Of a stretch of 44,493 nucleotides of DNA, positions 1 to 8,229 are shown piece after piece; the stretch's first letter is position 1, and each line of letters opens with the position of its first letter. Location: assembly GCF_029233945.1 (NCBI RefSeq), contig NZ_JARGOQ010000032.1:1-44493 (forward strand), in the 5' to 3' direction. Under the pieces are notes generated by a model. It was not told the origin of the DNA. It worked only from the letters and a program-made list of their open reading frames with translations, and did not search any database. The stretch is from Sneathiella sp. Its GTDB lineage: Bacteria > Pseudomonadota > Alphaproteobacteria > Sneathiellales > Sneathiellaceae. The position numbers and the translations under genes are program-made.

Positions 1-53
1 GTTACCGGACAGCGACCTCAACGCTGCGCGTCTACCAATTCCGCCACGACCGC
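1..53 (-). tRNA. tRNA-Leu(GAG), 3' part cut off by window edge
   Basis: Read on the minus strand, the sequence starts with acceptor strand GCGGTCG, then a D-arm region with GGTAGA. An anticodon stem CAGCG/CGCTG encloses the 7-nt loop TTGAGGT, giving anticodon GAG (Leu). The variable arm, T arm and 3' acceptor lie beyond position 1. It is the first feature downstream of the fliN-like gene on the same strand. Confidence 0.9.
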
Positions 54-119
54 ACAATGGAGGAGGGAAATAACAAATGTTTGTCCCCCGCGCAACAACT
101 GAATCGCAAATACCGCTAA

Positions 120-374
120 TTAAAATTCCGGGAGATTTTTCTTGACGCTGTCGGTGATCGAAATCCCGATGTTATCGTCAACGATAATAATACCGCCATA
201 GGCAATCGGCTTGTTGTTGGCGAGGACAACCGCGTCATCATCCGCCCCGGCGTCGAGCTCAATCACCGCGCCGCGCCCCATTTTCAGAAGCTGGTGTATA
301 GGCATGATGGCTTTTCCAAGAACTACGGAGAGTTCCACGTCCACGCCTTCAATCGCTTTGTCTTCCTCACTCAT
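120..374 (-). CDS. fliN: Short FliN-like SpoA-domain protein (flagellar motor switch family)
   Basis: The 84-residue product is almost only a SpoA (FliN/FliM C-terminal) domain. Residues from about 13 (VELSVVLGKAIMPIHQLL) through a hydrophobic core to the IIIVDDNIGISITD segment follow the E. coli FliN C-domain pattern. FliN sits in the cytoplasmic C-ring of the flagellar motor and takes part in CheY-driven switching and export. E. coli FliN is about 137 residues; here the variable N-terminal region is reduced to about 12 acidic residues. No other flagellar gene is in the window, since its neighbours are a tRNA and lipB. It could be the only fliN of the genome placed apart from the main cluster, or a paralogue. 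An AGGA stretch about 11 nt upstream of ATG is a plausible ribosome binding site. Family assignment is firm; role as the main FliN is inferred. Confidence 0.8.
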   Translation of the reverse strand: MSEEDKAIEGVDVELSVVLGKAIMPIHQLLKMGRGAVIELDAGADDDAVVLANNKPIAYGGIIIVDDNIGISITDSVKKNLPEF

Positions 375-385
375 GCCCGTACATT

Positions 386-414
386 CCTGTAAACCGAAGT
401 TAGGCCATTATCAA
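386..414 (-). promoter_or_regulatory. Candidate promoter for the fliN-like gene
   Basis: Minus-strand TTGATA (414-409), a 17-nt spacer, and TACAGG (391-386). The -35 box is good but the -10 box is poor. It would start transcription a few bases ahead of the fliN start codon at 374. Flagellar genes often use other sigma factors, so this is weak. Confidence 0.25.
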
Positions 415-460
415 CCATCAGGGTTAACAGGTTATTAATGGCGCGCGGGGCCCGCAAATA

Positions 461-488
461 TTGCTGTTTCACCGGAAACTGCTATATA
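461..488 (+). promoter_or_regulatory. Candidate promoter of lipB, predicting a leaderless mRNA
   Basis: TTGCTG (461-466), 16-nt spacer, TATATA (483-488). Seven bases beyond the -10 box is position 495, the A of the lipB ATG, so the transcript would begin at the start codon. This agrees with the absence of a well-placed Shine-Dalgarno sequence upstream of 495. Confidence 0.5.
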
Positions 489-494
489 GCGTTC

Positions 495-1160
495 ATGCAG
501 GAAATTGAATGGAAAATCTCTGACGACCCGGTTCCCTATGAGGAAGCGCTCGCTGTGATGGAGGCCAGGGTCGCCGCCATTCGGGAGGGAACCGCGCGGG
601 AGCTTGTCTGGCTGCTGGAGCATCCTCCGCTTTATACGGCAGGGACCAGCGCAGATGTGGCTGATCTTAAAGACCCGAACCGATTCCCGGTTCATAATGC
701 AGGCCGTGGCGGGCAATATACCTATCACGGGCCCGGTCAGCGCATCGCCTATGTGATGCTGGACCTCAAGAAGCGCAATGCGGATATTCGCGCCTATGTT
801 CAGGATCTGGAGGATTGGGTCATCGACCTGCTGTCGCAGTATCAAATCAAAGGCGAGAAACGCTGCGAGCGGGTCGGCGTCTGGGTTGACAGGGGTTTTC
901 GTGAAGACAAGATCGCCGCCATTGGGGTGCGGGTGCGCCGCTGGGTGAGCTTTCACGGCATCTCGATCAATGTCGACCCCGATCTCAGCCATTATGAAGG
1001 AATTGTCCCCTGCGGCATTGCCGAGCATGGGGTGACCTCTCTCGTCGATCTTGGGATTCCCGTTAGCATGGCGGAGGTCGATATGGAACTGAAGGCCGCC
1101 TTCGAGCGTGTGTTTCTGAAAAACGGCGACCTCGGCACATTTGCGCCCGAGGCCGCCTGA
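495..1160 (+). CDS. lipB: Lipoyl(octanoyl) transferase LipB
   Basis: LipB moves the octanoyl group from octanoyl-ACP to the lipoyl domains of 2-oxoacid dehydrogenases and GcvH, the first step of endogenous lipoate synthesis in the cytosol. The 221-residue product has the family signature [12 protein letters not shown] (residues 71-82), the catalytic lysine in DKIAAIGV (K139) and the nucleophilic cysteine in GIVPCGI (C173). The open frame extends upstream to an ATG at 438, but homology begins near the ATG at 495 (MQEIEWK), and the predicted transcription start coincides with 495, so I chose that start. It is the only plus-strand gene in the window. It is divergent from the fliN-like gene and converges on pccA with only 3 nt between the stop codons. 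lipA is not in the window. Confidence 0.95.
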   Translation: MQEIEWKISDDPVPYEEALAVMEARVAAIREGTARELVWLLEHPPLYTAGTSADVADLKDPNRFPVHNAGRGGQYTYHGPGQRIAYVMLDLKKRNADIRAYVQDLEDWVIDLLSQYQIKGEKRCERVGVWVDRGFREDKIAAIGVRVRRWVSFHGISINVDPDLSHYEGIVPCGIAEHGVTSLVDLGIPVSMAEVDMELKAAFERVFLKNGDLGTFAPEAA

Positions 1161-1163
1161 GAC

Positions 1164-3131
1164 TTATTCGAATTCCAGAATAACGTCGTCCACTGCCAGA
1201 ATATCCCCTGCGCCCGCCTTAACAGCGGAGACAACCCCATCCTGTTCGGCGCGGAGAATATTCTCCATCTTCATGGCCTCGACCACGGCCAGCGCCTGAC
1301 CGGCCTTCACTTCATCGCCTTCATTGACATTGACGGAAACAACCATTCCCGGCATTGGGCAGAGAAGGAATTTCGACATATCCGGCGCCACCTTGACCGG
1401 CATGATTTCGGCAAGCGCCGCTGCATTCGGTGTCCGTACCGACAGATCGACTTCCGCACCACCATGGGTCAGGCGGATAGCCCCCCGAAAGAGCGAGAGC
1501 TGCGCAATCATCTTGGCGCCATTGACCTTGGCCTTGATGCGTCTCTTGCCCGGCTCCCATTTTGAGCGAACGGCAATGATCCGATCGCCGATCTTCACAT
1601 CGATGCCGCTTTTTGCATCCTCTGCGGAAATCTCAATGGATTTTTCCTTGCCCTCAGTCACGATCCAGTTTTCGGCGGCCTTCGCGACCACATCTTTCAG
1701 AGACCGGCTGACAGAGCGCAGATGGACAAGTACGGCAATCGCGACAAGTTTCTCATAAGTTTCATCGCTGAGCGGTGCACCATGGAACCCTTCGGGATAC
1801 TCCTCGGCAATAAAACCAGTGGTGAGATTGCCCGCCTTGAAGCGCGGATGATTGCAAACCGCATTCAGGAAATTGATGTTGTGGGCGATACCGCTCACCT
1901 CATAGGCATCAAGCGCGCGGCCCATTTCCTCAATCGCCTCATTACGATCCTTCCCGTAGGTGACCAGCTTTGCGATCATCGGATCATAGAACATGGTAAT
2001 CTCGGAGCCTTCGGTCACACCCGTATCAACCCGGACATTATCCCCCTTGGGCACTTTATAGCGGCTCAGACGGCCAATGGAGGGCAGGAAGCCCCGATAT
2101 GGGTCCTCGGCATAGAGACGGCTCTCCAGCGCCCAGCCAGTGAGCTTGATGTCCTTCTGCGTCAGGCTCAGCTTCTCGCCATAGGCAACGCGGATCATCT
2201 GCTCGACAAGGTCGATCCCGGTGATCAGCTCCGTTACCGGATGTTCCACCTGCAGACGGGTATTCATCTCCAGGAAATAGAAGCTCTTGTCGCTGCCGAC
2301 GATGAACTCGACCGTTCCGGCGGAATGATAATCCACCACATTGGCCAGCGCGACCGCCTGCTCGCCCATGGCTTTACGCAGCTCTTCATCGACGAAGGGG
2401 CTCGGTGCCTCCTCGATTACCTTCTGATGCCGCCGCTGGACAGAGCATTCACGCTCTCCCAGATAGAGGCAGGTGCCATGCTTGTCGGCCAGAACCTGAA
2501 TCTCGATATGGCGCGGATCGACAACGAATTTCTCGATAAAGATGCGGTCATCGCCGAAGCTGCTGATCGCTTCATTCTTGGCGGACTGGAAACCTTCTCT
2601 TGCCTCCTCGTCATCATGGGCAATGCGCATGCCCTTCCCGCCGCCGCCGGCGGAGGCCTTGATCATTACCGGATAACCAATCTCCTTGGAGATTTTAACG
2701 GCATGTTCCGCATCCTCGATCAGGTCCATATGACCCGGAACGGTGTTAACGCCGGCGTCCAGCGCCAATTTTTTAGATGCGATCTTGTCGCCCATGGAGG
2801 CGATGGCCTTCTTACCCGGCCCGATAAAGGCGATCCCCGCCTCATCCAGCGCATCGGCGAAGGCCTGATTCTCAGAGAGAAAGCCATAGCCCGGATGCAC
2901 CGCCTCCGCGCCGGTCTCCTTACAGGCGTTGATAATTTTCTCGATAATGAGGTAACTCTCGGCCGCCGCAGACGGTCCGATATGCACGGCCTCATCCGCC
3001 ATCTGCATATGCACAGCGCCGTCATCCGCATCGGAGTAAACGGCAACGGTCTTGATGCCCATCGCACGGGCGGAGCGGATAACACGGCAGGCGATCTCGC
3101 CACGGTTGGCTATCAGGATCTTTTTAAACAT
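1164..3131 (-). CDS. pccA: Propionyl-CoA carboxylase alpha subunit (biotin carboxylase and biotin carrier)
   Basis: This 655-residue protein performs ATP-dependent carboxylation of biotin and carries the biotin for propionyl-CoA to methylmalonyl-CoA conversion. The N-terminal biotin carboxylase domain starts with KILIANRGEIACR. The ATP-grasp glycine loop AGGGGKGMR is at residues 161-169, and the EMNTRLQVEHPVTE motif lies further on. A BT-type linker of about 100 residues precedes the C-terminal carrier domain. The biotinylated lysine is K621 in EAMKMEN. It follows pccB by 24 nt and is the last gene of the ATP12-pccB-pccA run. The pairing with a PccB-type carboxyltransferase and the presence of the BT linker favour propionyl-CoA; acetyl-CoA or methylcrotonyl-CoA carboxylase subunits are less likely alternatives. 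Confidence 0.93.
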   Translation of the reverse strand: MFKKILIANRGEIACRVIRSARAMGIKTVAVYSDADDGAVHMQMADEAVHIGPSAAAESYLIIEKIINACKETGAEAVHPGYGFLSENQAFADALDEAGIAFIGPGKKAIASMGDKIASKKLALDAGVNTVPGHMDLIEDAEHAVKISKEIGYPVMIKASAGGGGKGMRIAHDDEEAREGFQSAKNEAISSFGDDRIFIEKFVVDPRHIEIQVLADKHGTCLYLGERECSVQRRHQKVIEEAPSPFVDEELRKAMGEQAVALANVVDYHSAGTVEFIVGSDKSFYFLEMNTRLQVEHPVTELITGIDLVEQMIRVAYGEKLSLTQKDIKLTGWALESRLYAEDPYRGFLPSIGRLSRYKVPKGDNVRVDTGVTEGSEITMFYDPMIAKLVTYGKDRNEAIEEMGRALDAYEVSGIAHNINFLNAVCNHPRFKAGNLTTGFIAEEYPEGFHGAPLSDETYEKLVAIAVLVHLRSVSRSLKDVVAKAAENWIVTEGKEKSIEISAEDAKSGIDVKIGDRIIAVRSKWEPGKRRIKAKVNGAKMIAQLSLFRGAIRLTHGGAEVDLSVRTPNAAALAEIMPVKVAPDMSKFLLCPMPGMVVSVNVNEGDEVKAGQALAVVEAMKMENILRAEQDGVVSAVKAGAGDILAVDDVILEFE

Positions 3132-3155
3132 TTTTCTTTCCCTTTACCTTCGACC

Positions 3156-4688
3156 CTATAGCGGAATATTGCCGTGTTTTTTCCACGGATTTTCCAGTTG
3201 TTTATTTTTCAGCATGCGTAGTGATGTGGTGACACGATGCCGGGTATTGTTCGGCATGATCACATCATCGATAAAGCCCCGATGACCGGCGACAAATGGA
3301 TTGGCGAACCGGGCCTGATATTCGTCGGTGCGCTTCTGGATTTTCTCCTCATCCCCGATCTCGGAGCGGAAGATGATCTCCACCGCGCCCTTGGAGCCCA
3401 TGACGGCAATTTCCGCCGACGGCCAGGCATAATTAACGTCGCCGCGCAAATGTTTGGAGGCCATCACGTCATAGGCCCCGCCATAGGCTTTGCGGGTAAT
3501 CACGGTAACTTTCGGCACCGTTGCTTCCGCATAGGCATAGAGCAACTTCGCCCCATGCTTGATGATGCCGCCATATTCCTGCGACGTGCCGGGCAGGAAG
3601 CCGGGAACATCGACAAGGGTGACGATCGGGATGTTGAAGCAGTCACAGAAACGCACGAACCGCGCCGCCTTCTTGGAGCTGTCGATATCAAGACAGCCGG
3701 CGAGAACCATTGGCTGATTGGCCACGATACCGACAGTCTGCCCATCCATGCGGCCAAAGCCGGTGATGATGTTCTTTGCAAAATTCGGCTGAATTTTGAA
3801 GAAATCCCCCTCATCCACCAGCTTTTCCACCAGTTCCATCATGTCATAGGGTTTGTTGGCATTGGCGGGGACTAGTGTGTTGAGCGATTTTTCCTTGCGG
3901 TCCGGATCATCGAAGCTGTCGCGGACGGGCGAGGATTCCAGATTGCTGGAGGGGAGGAAATCCACAAGACGGCGCACTTCCGTCAGGACTTCCATATCAT
4001 TGTCATAGGCGTTATCGGCAACGGATGACTTGCCGGTATGGGTCCCGGCCCCGCCGAGTTCTTCCGCCGTCACCGTCTCGTTCGTGACGGTCTTCACCAC
4101 ATCCGGCCCCGTTACAAACATGTAGGAACTGTCGCGGACCATGAAGATAAAGTCAGTCATCGCCGGGGAATAGACCGCGCCGCCCGCGCATGGGCCCATG
4201 ATGACGGAGATTTGCGGCACAACGCCGGACGCCATTACATTGCGCTGGAAAACCTCGGCATAGCCTGCGAGGCTGTCGATGCCCTCTTGAATACGGGCGC
4301 CGCCAGAATCATTAAGGCCGATGACCGGCGCGCCGACCTGAACGGCCTTATCCATGATCTTGCAGATTTTCTTGGCGTGGTATTCGGAGAGGGAGCCGCC
4401 GAAGACAGTAAAGTCCTGACTGAAAACAAACACCAGCTTGCCGTTGATCGTGCCATGACCAGTAATGACGCCATCGCCCGTGACCGTTTCTTCCTGCATG
4501 CCGAAATCGACGCAGCGATGCTCGACGAACATATCCCATTCCTCGAAGGAGCCCTCATCGAGAAGCAGGCTGATCCGTTCCCGCGCGGTAAGCTTTCCCT
4601 TGCTATGTTGCGAGTCGATCCTTTTCTGACCGCCCCCGAGCCGCGCTCTGGCCCGCTTCTCTTCAAGCTGCTGAATGATGTCCTGCAT
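3156..4688 (-). CDS. pccB: Propionyl-CoA carboxylase beta subunit (carboxyltransferase)
   Basis: The 510-residue carboxyltransferase subunit transfers CO2 from carboxybiotin on PccA to propionyl-CoA, feeding the methylmalonyl-CoA route to succinyl-CoA. It shows both crotonase-like halves: the N-terminal half with [16 protein letters not shown] and the oxyanion-type [12 protein letters not shown] stretch, and the C-terminal half with [26 protein letters not shown] and [10 protein letters not shown]. Length and motifs match PccB well. A strong Shine-Dalgarno sequence (GGAGGGG) lies 4 nt before the ATG. It is 9 nt downstream of the ATP12 gene and 24 nt upstream of pccA, so the three are probably cotranscribed. 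Methylmalonyl-CoA epimerase and mutase are not in the window. Confidence 0.95.
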   Translation of the reverse strand: MQDIIQQLEEKRARARLGGGQKRIDSQHSKGKLTARERISLLLDEGSFEEWDMFVEHRCVDFGMQEETVTGDGVITGHGTINGKLVFVFSQDFTVFGGSLSEYHAKKICKIMDKAVQVGAPVIGLNDSGGARIQEGIDSLAGYAEVFQRNVMASGVVPQISVIMGPCAGGAVYSPAMTDFIFMVRDSSYMFVTGPDVVKTVTNETVTAEELGGAGTHTGKSSVADNAYDNDMEVLTEVRRLVDFLPSSNLESSPVRDSFDDPDRKEKSLNTLVPANANKPYDMMELVEKLVDEGDFFKIQPNFAKNIITGFGRMDGQTVGIVANQPMVLAGCLDIDSSKKAARFVRFCDCFNIPIVTLVDVPGFLPGTSQEYGGIIKHGAKLLYAYAEATVPKVTVITRKAYGGAYDVMASKHLRGDVNYAWPSAEIAVMGSKGAVEIIFRSEIGDEEKIQKRTDEYQARFANPFVAGHRGFIDDVIMPNNTRHRVTTSLRMLKNKQLENPWKKHGNIPL

Positions 4689-4697
4689 GTCCCCTCC

Positions 4698-5399
4698 TCA
4701 GGTAATAATGCCGCTTAATTGTAGAAAGCGCTCGCTTGCTGCAAGGCTTTTCTTGTTATTGTTCCGCCGATTAACAGCTTCTGCATCCGATCCCCAGAAT
4801 TCCATCACATGGGTTTCGTCAAGTTCACTGATATCAAACGCCTCTTCCGCCGTGACATGCCCATCAAGCACCGCGAGCGCGATCACCAGAGAGCCACATA
4901 ATGAGGTAATATTATAAAGCGGCGCAAGCGTCATATCATTTTGTGCCACCACCACATCCCGCATCTTGGTCAGCGCCTCTTCCGGCTGCTGTATATGCAT
5001 GATGCCCTGGCAGGCTTCTAAAGTAACCTTATGGCGCGTCTCGATCCATTCCAGCATCGGATCCCACGCCGCCGACTGCTTCGCAACCAGGCTCATCGGA
5101 TGGCTCGCCCGATAGCAGACAAGATCCGTTCCGCCATAGCCCGCGATTTCCTCAATCACTTTGTCCCGCTGCGGGGTGACCCGGTCAATGGCGGTTGCCG
5201 CCGCTTGCATGAGCGGCATGGACGACGGATCAATGTCCGTAACTTGCGCATCCCATTCTTCGGCAATGGCTTCCGCGAGCGCGCGGGTTGGCAGGCGCAA
5301 ATGCGCCTTGGCCGGCGTTTTAATCACCCGCCCGTCAAGCTGAACGGAGTAAGCTCCGCCCTCTTTCTCTGCCGTCACTTTTTTGTAAAAGCGTTTCAT
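4698..5399 (-). CDS. ATP12-family F1-ATPase assembly chaperone
   Basis: The 233-residue protein has the ATP12 pattern: an N-terminal beta segment (KRFYKKVTAEKE..., YSVQLDGRVIKTPAK), the helical part EAIAEEWDAQ followed by MPLMQAAATAIDRV, and DLVCYRASHP. In mitochondria Atp12p binds the F1 alpha subunit during assembly; bacterial homologues are restricted mainly to alphaproteobacteria and are thought to do the same. It heads a run with pccB and pccA, separated by 9 and 24 nt. No F-ATPase genes are nearby. The ATG at 5399 has only AGGG directly before it, so the start is moderately certain. Confidence 0.88.
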   Translation of the reverse strand: MKRFYKKVTAEKEGGAYSVQLDGRVIKTPAKAHLRLPTRALAEAIAEEWDAQVTDIDPSSMPLMQAAATAIDRVTPQRDKVIEEIAGYGGTDLVCYRASHPMSLVAKQSAAWDPMLEWIETRHKVTLEACQGIMHIQQPEEALTKMRDVVVAQNDMTLAPLYNITSLCGSLVIALAVLDGHVTAEEAFDISELDETHVMEFWGSDAEAVNRRNNNKKSLAASERFLQLSGIIT

Positions 5400-5439
5400 C
5401 CCTGTTCGCTTTCGCGCCTTTAACCTAACAGTCGTTTGG

Positions 5440-5467
5440 CTTATAGCGATTGCACGGGAAAAAGCAA
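5440..5467 (-). promoter_or_regulatory. Candidate promoter of the ATP12-pccB-pccA operon
   Basis: Minus-strand TTGCTT (5467-5462), 16-nt spacer, TATAAG (5445-5440). Predicted start is near 5433, giving a leader of about 34 nt before the ATP12 start. It lies in the 96-nt gap after the HAD phosphatase gene. Confidence 0.45.
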
Positions 5468-5495
5468 GGTCGGACTTGGATTTTTTGGCAAAACC

Positions 5496-6167
5496 TCAAG
5501 CCGCCCCGACGATTTTCGGCAGTTCATCAAATCGGTCAATCAGCTTCTCTGCCCCGCTTTCGCGCAGTTCAGCGTCATCATGATAGCCCCAGGTCACGCC
5601 GATCCCGCGGCAGCCCGCATTTTTCGCAAGCATCATATCAAAGCTGGTATCCCCGATCATGAATGTTTGCTCCGGCAACGCGCCCGTCATCGCCATCGCC
5701 TTTTCCAGCATCTGGGGATGTGGTTTACCGGGATTATGGTCGGGGGTCTGAAGAGAGCTGAAATAGCCATCAAGGCCATGTTGTTCAATCACCGCATTCA
5801 CGCCGCGCATCGACTTTCCGGTCGCGACTGCCATGGCAATATTCCGGCTTGCGAAATGCTCCAGCACCTCCCGCACACCCTCGAATAACGGCTCATGATG
5901 ATCGGCCTGCAATCGGCGCTTAAAAAAGGCGCCTTTATAGCCCATGACAATCTGCTCCAACTGAGCATCCTTTAAGGGGGTTTGCGCGAGATGCCGCACC
6001 GCCACGTCCGGGTTGAGACCGATGGAGCGACGAATATCCAGATCCGTCGGTGCAGGCAGCCCTGCGTCTTCAAACGCAATCCGCATACAGGCAACGACAT
6101 TATGCGCGCTATCCACCAGCGTGCCGTCGCAATCGAAGACTACGAGAATATCAGTCGCCTTTGTCAT
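5496..6167 (-). CDS. HAD-superfamily phosphatase, phosphoglycolate phosphatase-like
   Basis: The 223-residue HAD subfamily IA hydrolase has motif I FDCDGT with the nucleophile D12 and acid/base D14, a helical cap (residues about 20-85), motif II VATGKS, motif III lysine in GKPHPQM, and motif IV GDTSFDMMLA. Such enzymes remove phosphate from small phosphorylated metabolites in the cytosol; the Gph branch acts on 2-phosphoglycolate from DNA repair. The exact substrate cannot be read from sequence. It lies 59 nt downstream of leuA and upstream of the ATP12 gene, as seen in other alphaproteobacteria, which points to no obvious leucine role. No strong ribosome binding site is visible before the ATG at 6167. 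Confidence 0.85.
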   Translation of the reverse strand: MTKATDILVVFDCDGTLVDSAHNVVACMRIAFEDAGLPAPTDLDIRRSIGLNPDVAVRHLAQTPLKDAQLEQIVMGYKGAFFKRRLQADHHEPLFEGVREVLEHFASRNIAMAVATGKSMRGVNAVIEQHGLDGYFSSLQTPDHNPGKPHPQMLEKAMAMTGALPEQTFMIGDTSFDMMLAKNAGCRGIGVTWGYHDDAELRESGAEKLIDRFDELPKIVGAA

Positions 6168-6226
6168 CCGTACCTGCTGCTAAATTGAAGGGCCGGAAAA
6201 TACTAAATTCACCGACCCTTATCGAC

Positions 6227-7900
6227 TTATTGATTTTGCGACCGATTGACCGCACTTGTAATCGCCTTGAGGGAGGCAGTCACGATATTCGCATGACGAC
6301 CGACACCGAAGATCGGCTCGCCTTTGTCATCGCGCATTTCAACATAGGCAACCGCCACGGCGTCGGAGCCAAACCCGGTCGTATGCTCCCGATAGTCATT
6401 GACCTTGAGATCAAAGCCATAGGCCTGTTTGAGAGCGGACATATAGGCATCTATCGGCCCGGTGCCGACGCCCTCGACCGTCCGTTCCTTGCCCTTCTCG
6501 CGGATCGTTGCGATCAGCTTGCGCCGTTCGGATGCGTGGGTATCCACTGTCGTCTGATGATCGACGAATTCAATATCCCCCTTGGCGTTGAGATACTCAT
6601 TTTCGAAAATCTCAAAGATCGTTGCCGAAGAGAGCTCTTTTCCCGTCTCATCGGTCACGCCTTGCACAACCTTGCTGAGTTCAACCTGCAGGAGACGCGG
6701 AAGCTCAATGCCGTAGTCTTCCTCCAGAAGATAGGCGACGCCGCCCTTGCCGGACTGGCTGTTGACCCGGATCACCGCGTCGTAATTGCGGCCAAGATCA
6801 GCGGGATCAATCGGCAAGTACGGAATGGCCCAGAGCGGATCGTTTGATTTTTTCAAGGCCCCGAAGCCCTTCTTGATCGCGTCCTGATGCGAACCCGAAA
6901 AGGCCGTAAAGACAAGATCGCCGCCATAAGGATGGCGCGGATGGACCGGCAGCTGGTTACAATATTCGACGGTGCGGACAACCTCGTTGATGTCACTGAA
7001 ATCAAGCTCGGGATCGACACCTTGGGTGTACATATTCATGGCGATATTCACCACATCGACATTACCGGTGCGCTCGCCATTGCCAAACAAGGTCCCTTCC
7101 ACCCGGTCTGCGCCCGCCATAATACCGAATTCGGCGGCAGCAACGCCGGTGCCCCGGTCGTTATGCGGATGCAGGCTCAGGATAATCTTTTCCCGCTCCG
7201 GCAGGTTGCGGTGCATCCATTCGATCTGGTCGGCATAGATATTGGCGCTTGCCACTTCAACCGTCGCCGGCAGATTGAAGATAATCTTGTTATCCACCGT
7301 CGGCTTCCAGATTTTCATCACCTCCGTACAAACCTCACAGGCGTAGTCGAGCTCCGTCTGGGTAAAGCTTTCCGGTGAATATTCCATCTGCACCAGAGTT
7401 TCCGGCATTTCATCCGCGAGTTGACGGACCAGCTTGGCCCCGTCAATGGCGATCTGCTTGATGCCGACCTTGTCCAGATCGAACACCACCCGGCGCTGCA
7501 ATGTAGACGTCGAGTTATACAGATGAACGATGGCCTGCTTCGCACCCTTAATACTCTCGAAAGTGCGGCGGATCAGCTCTTCCCTCGCCTGCGTCAGCAC
7601 CTGGATTTTCACATCATCAGGAATCTCCCCTTCCTCAATCAGGAAGCGGACGAAATCGAAATCAGTTTGGGATGCTGAAGGGAAACCAACCTCGATTTCC
7701 TTGAAGCCGAGTTCGACCAGATGGCGAAACATGCGGAGTTTACGCTCATGCCCCATCGGTTCGATCAGCGCCTGATTCCCATCGCGCAAATCCACGCTGC
7801 ACCAGATAGGGGCCTTGTCGATCACCTTCGTCGGCCATTGTCGATCCGGTATATTAATCGGCTCGAACGCCTTGTATTTATCGCCGGGTGTGAATGTCAT
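6227..7900 (-). CDS. leuA: 2-isopropylmalate synthase, LeuA2 type
   Basis: LeuA condenses acetyl-CoA with 2-oxoisovalerate, the committed step of leucine synthesis. The 557-residue length and start (FEPINIPDRQWPTK) match the long LeuA2 type rather than the about 520-residue E. coli type. The TIM barrel carries the metal/catalytic motif DLRDGNQ (residues 37-43) and the metal-binding LHPHNDRGTG near residue 250. The C-terminal domain (from about 430) resembles the leucine-binding regulatory domain, so feedback inhibition is expected. AGAGGAA sits about 9 nt before the ATG. Upstream is a 320-nt leader with a leucine-rich peptide, so expression is probably controlled by leucyl-tRNA supply. Other leu genes are not here. 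Confidence 0.95.
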   Translation of the reverse strand: MTFTPGDKYKAFEPINIPDRQWPTKVIDKAPIWCSVDLRDGNQALIEPMGHERKLRMFRHLVELGFKEIEVGFPSASQTDFDFVRFLIEEGEIPDDVKIQVLTQAREELIRRTFESIKGAKQAIVHLYNSTSTLQRRVVFDLDKVGIKQIAIDGAKLVRQLADEMPETLVQMEYSPESFTQTELDYACEVCTEVMKIWKPTVDNKIIFNLPATVEVASANIYADQIEWMHRNLPEREKIILSLHPHNDRGTGVAAAEFGIMAGADRVEGTLFGNGERTGNVDVVNIAMNMYTQGVDPELDFSDINEVVRTVEYCNQLPVHPRHPYGGDLVFTAFSGSHQDAIKKGFGALKKSNDPLWAIPYLPIDPADLGRNYDAVIRVNSQSGKGGVAYLLEEDYGIELPRLLQVELSKVVQGVTDETGKELSSATIFEIFENEYLNAKGDIEFVDHQTTVDTHASERRKLIATIREKGKERTVEGVGTGPIDAYMSALKQAYGFDLKVNDYREHTTGFGSDAVAVAYVEMRDDKGEPIFGVGRHANIVTASLKAITSAVNRSQNQ

Positions 7901-7978
7901 TTTTCAAATTCCTCTTGTCTCGCTTGGACGCCACGCGTCCCGTGTATCTTATATATTCAGTTCAATGCAGCCTGCATA

Positions 7979-8057
7979 CGGTCGCCGGGTGCCGCGCGTA
8001 CCCGAGCGACCGCCTGGAAGTCGAGAGAGCCCCCCGGAGGAGTGAAGACACTCTTCC
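7979..8057. promoter_or_regulatory. Structured RNA-like segment in the leuA leader (two hairpins)
   Basis: Plus-strand coordinates 7979-8012 form a 12-bp stem, CGGTCGCCGGGT against ACCCG(A)GCGACCG, with one bulged base and a 9-nt loop. Coordinates 8036-8057 form a 9-bp hairpin, GGAGGAGTG-AAGA-CACTCTTCC. The second stem is fully paired with one G.U only if read as plus-strand RNA; read as the leuA (minus) transcript it has one A.C mismatch. The segment lies between the leader peptide and leuA. No U-tract follows either hairpin on the minus strand, so it does not look like an intrinsic terminator. Function unknown. Confidence 0.5.
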
Positions 8058-8155
8058 TGCCATGAACCGTTTGAATTTTCAGAGATGGACGACCCAGAGG
8101 TCTTCGTTACATACATTCGTTTATCCGACAATTTTGAGAATAGGACAGCTCTCGC

Positions 8156-8197
8156 CCCGGCACCAAGTTCAGAGTGCCGGGCCTATAAGTCGTAGGC
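8156..8197 (-). promoter_or_regulatory. Overlapping hairpins at the end of the leuL coding region (putative attenuator)
   Basis: On the minus strand, GCCTA-CGACTTA-TAGGC (8197-8181) forms inside the leader peptide codons. CCCGGCAC-N10-GTGCCGGG (8181-8156) forms an 8-bp stem whose loop holds the leuL stop codon. The two share position 8181, and a ribosome at the Leu codons would block the first. The GGTGCCGGG arm (8164-8156) could also pair with CCCGGC(G)ACC at 7989-7980. This is the layout of a translation-coupled attenuator, but no U-run marks a terminator, so the mechanism is inferred. Confidence 0.5.
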
Positions 8198-8222
8198 TCA
8201 ATAGTCGGTTCGAATTCATCAT
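8169..8222 (-). CDS. leuL: Leucine-rich leader peptide of leuA (leuL)
   Basis: A 17-codon frame, MMNSNRLLSLRLIGPAL, ends in TGA. Five of 17 residues are leucine, four of them within six codons (CTA TTG AGC CTA CGA CTT). CTA and TTG are rare in the neighbouring genes by eye. This is the pattern of amino-acid biosynthetic leader peptides, and the next gene on the strand is leuA, 268 nt downstream. There is no Shine-Dalgarno sequence; the promoter at 8257-8230 predicts transcription starting at or 1 nt before the ATG at 8222, so translation would be leaderless. Leaderless leader peptides are known in alphaproteobacteria (trpL of Sinorhizobium). It is too short for usual gene finders. Confidence 0.75.
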   Translation of the reverse strand: MMNSNRLLSLRLIGPAL

Positions 8223-8229
8223 GGGTGAA

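Noticed and set aside
1722-3161. A 479-codon open frame on the plus strand
   Set aside because: It lies entirely opposite pccA, has no family signature and is explained by codon bias of the real gene.
7950-7985. A second leuA promoter with TATAAG as -10
   Set aside because: No acceptable -35 box at 16-18 nt; the A/T-rich stretch is not enough.
7949-8131. A short minus-strand frame of about 55-60 codons between leuL and leuA
   Set aside because: No ribosome binding site, no recognisable protein pattern, and it runs through both strong hairpins; more likely structured leader RNA.
8181-8222. A tRNA-like fragment (5-bp arm with 7-nt loop and a TTCGAA sequence)
   Set aside because: The loop lacks U33 on either strand and the supposed T stem does not pair; the same bases are better explained as the leucine leader peptide.
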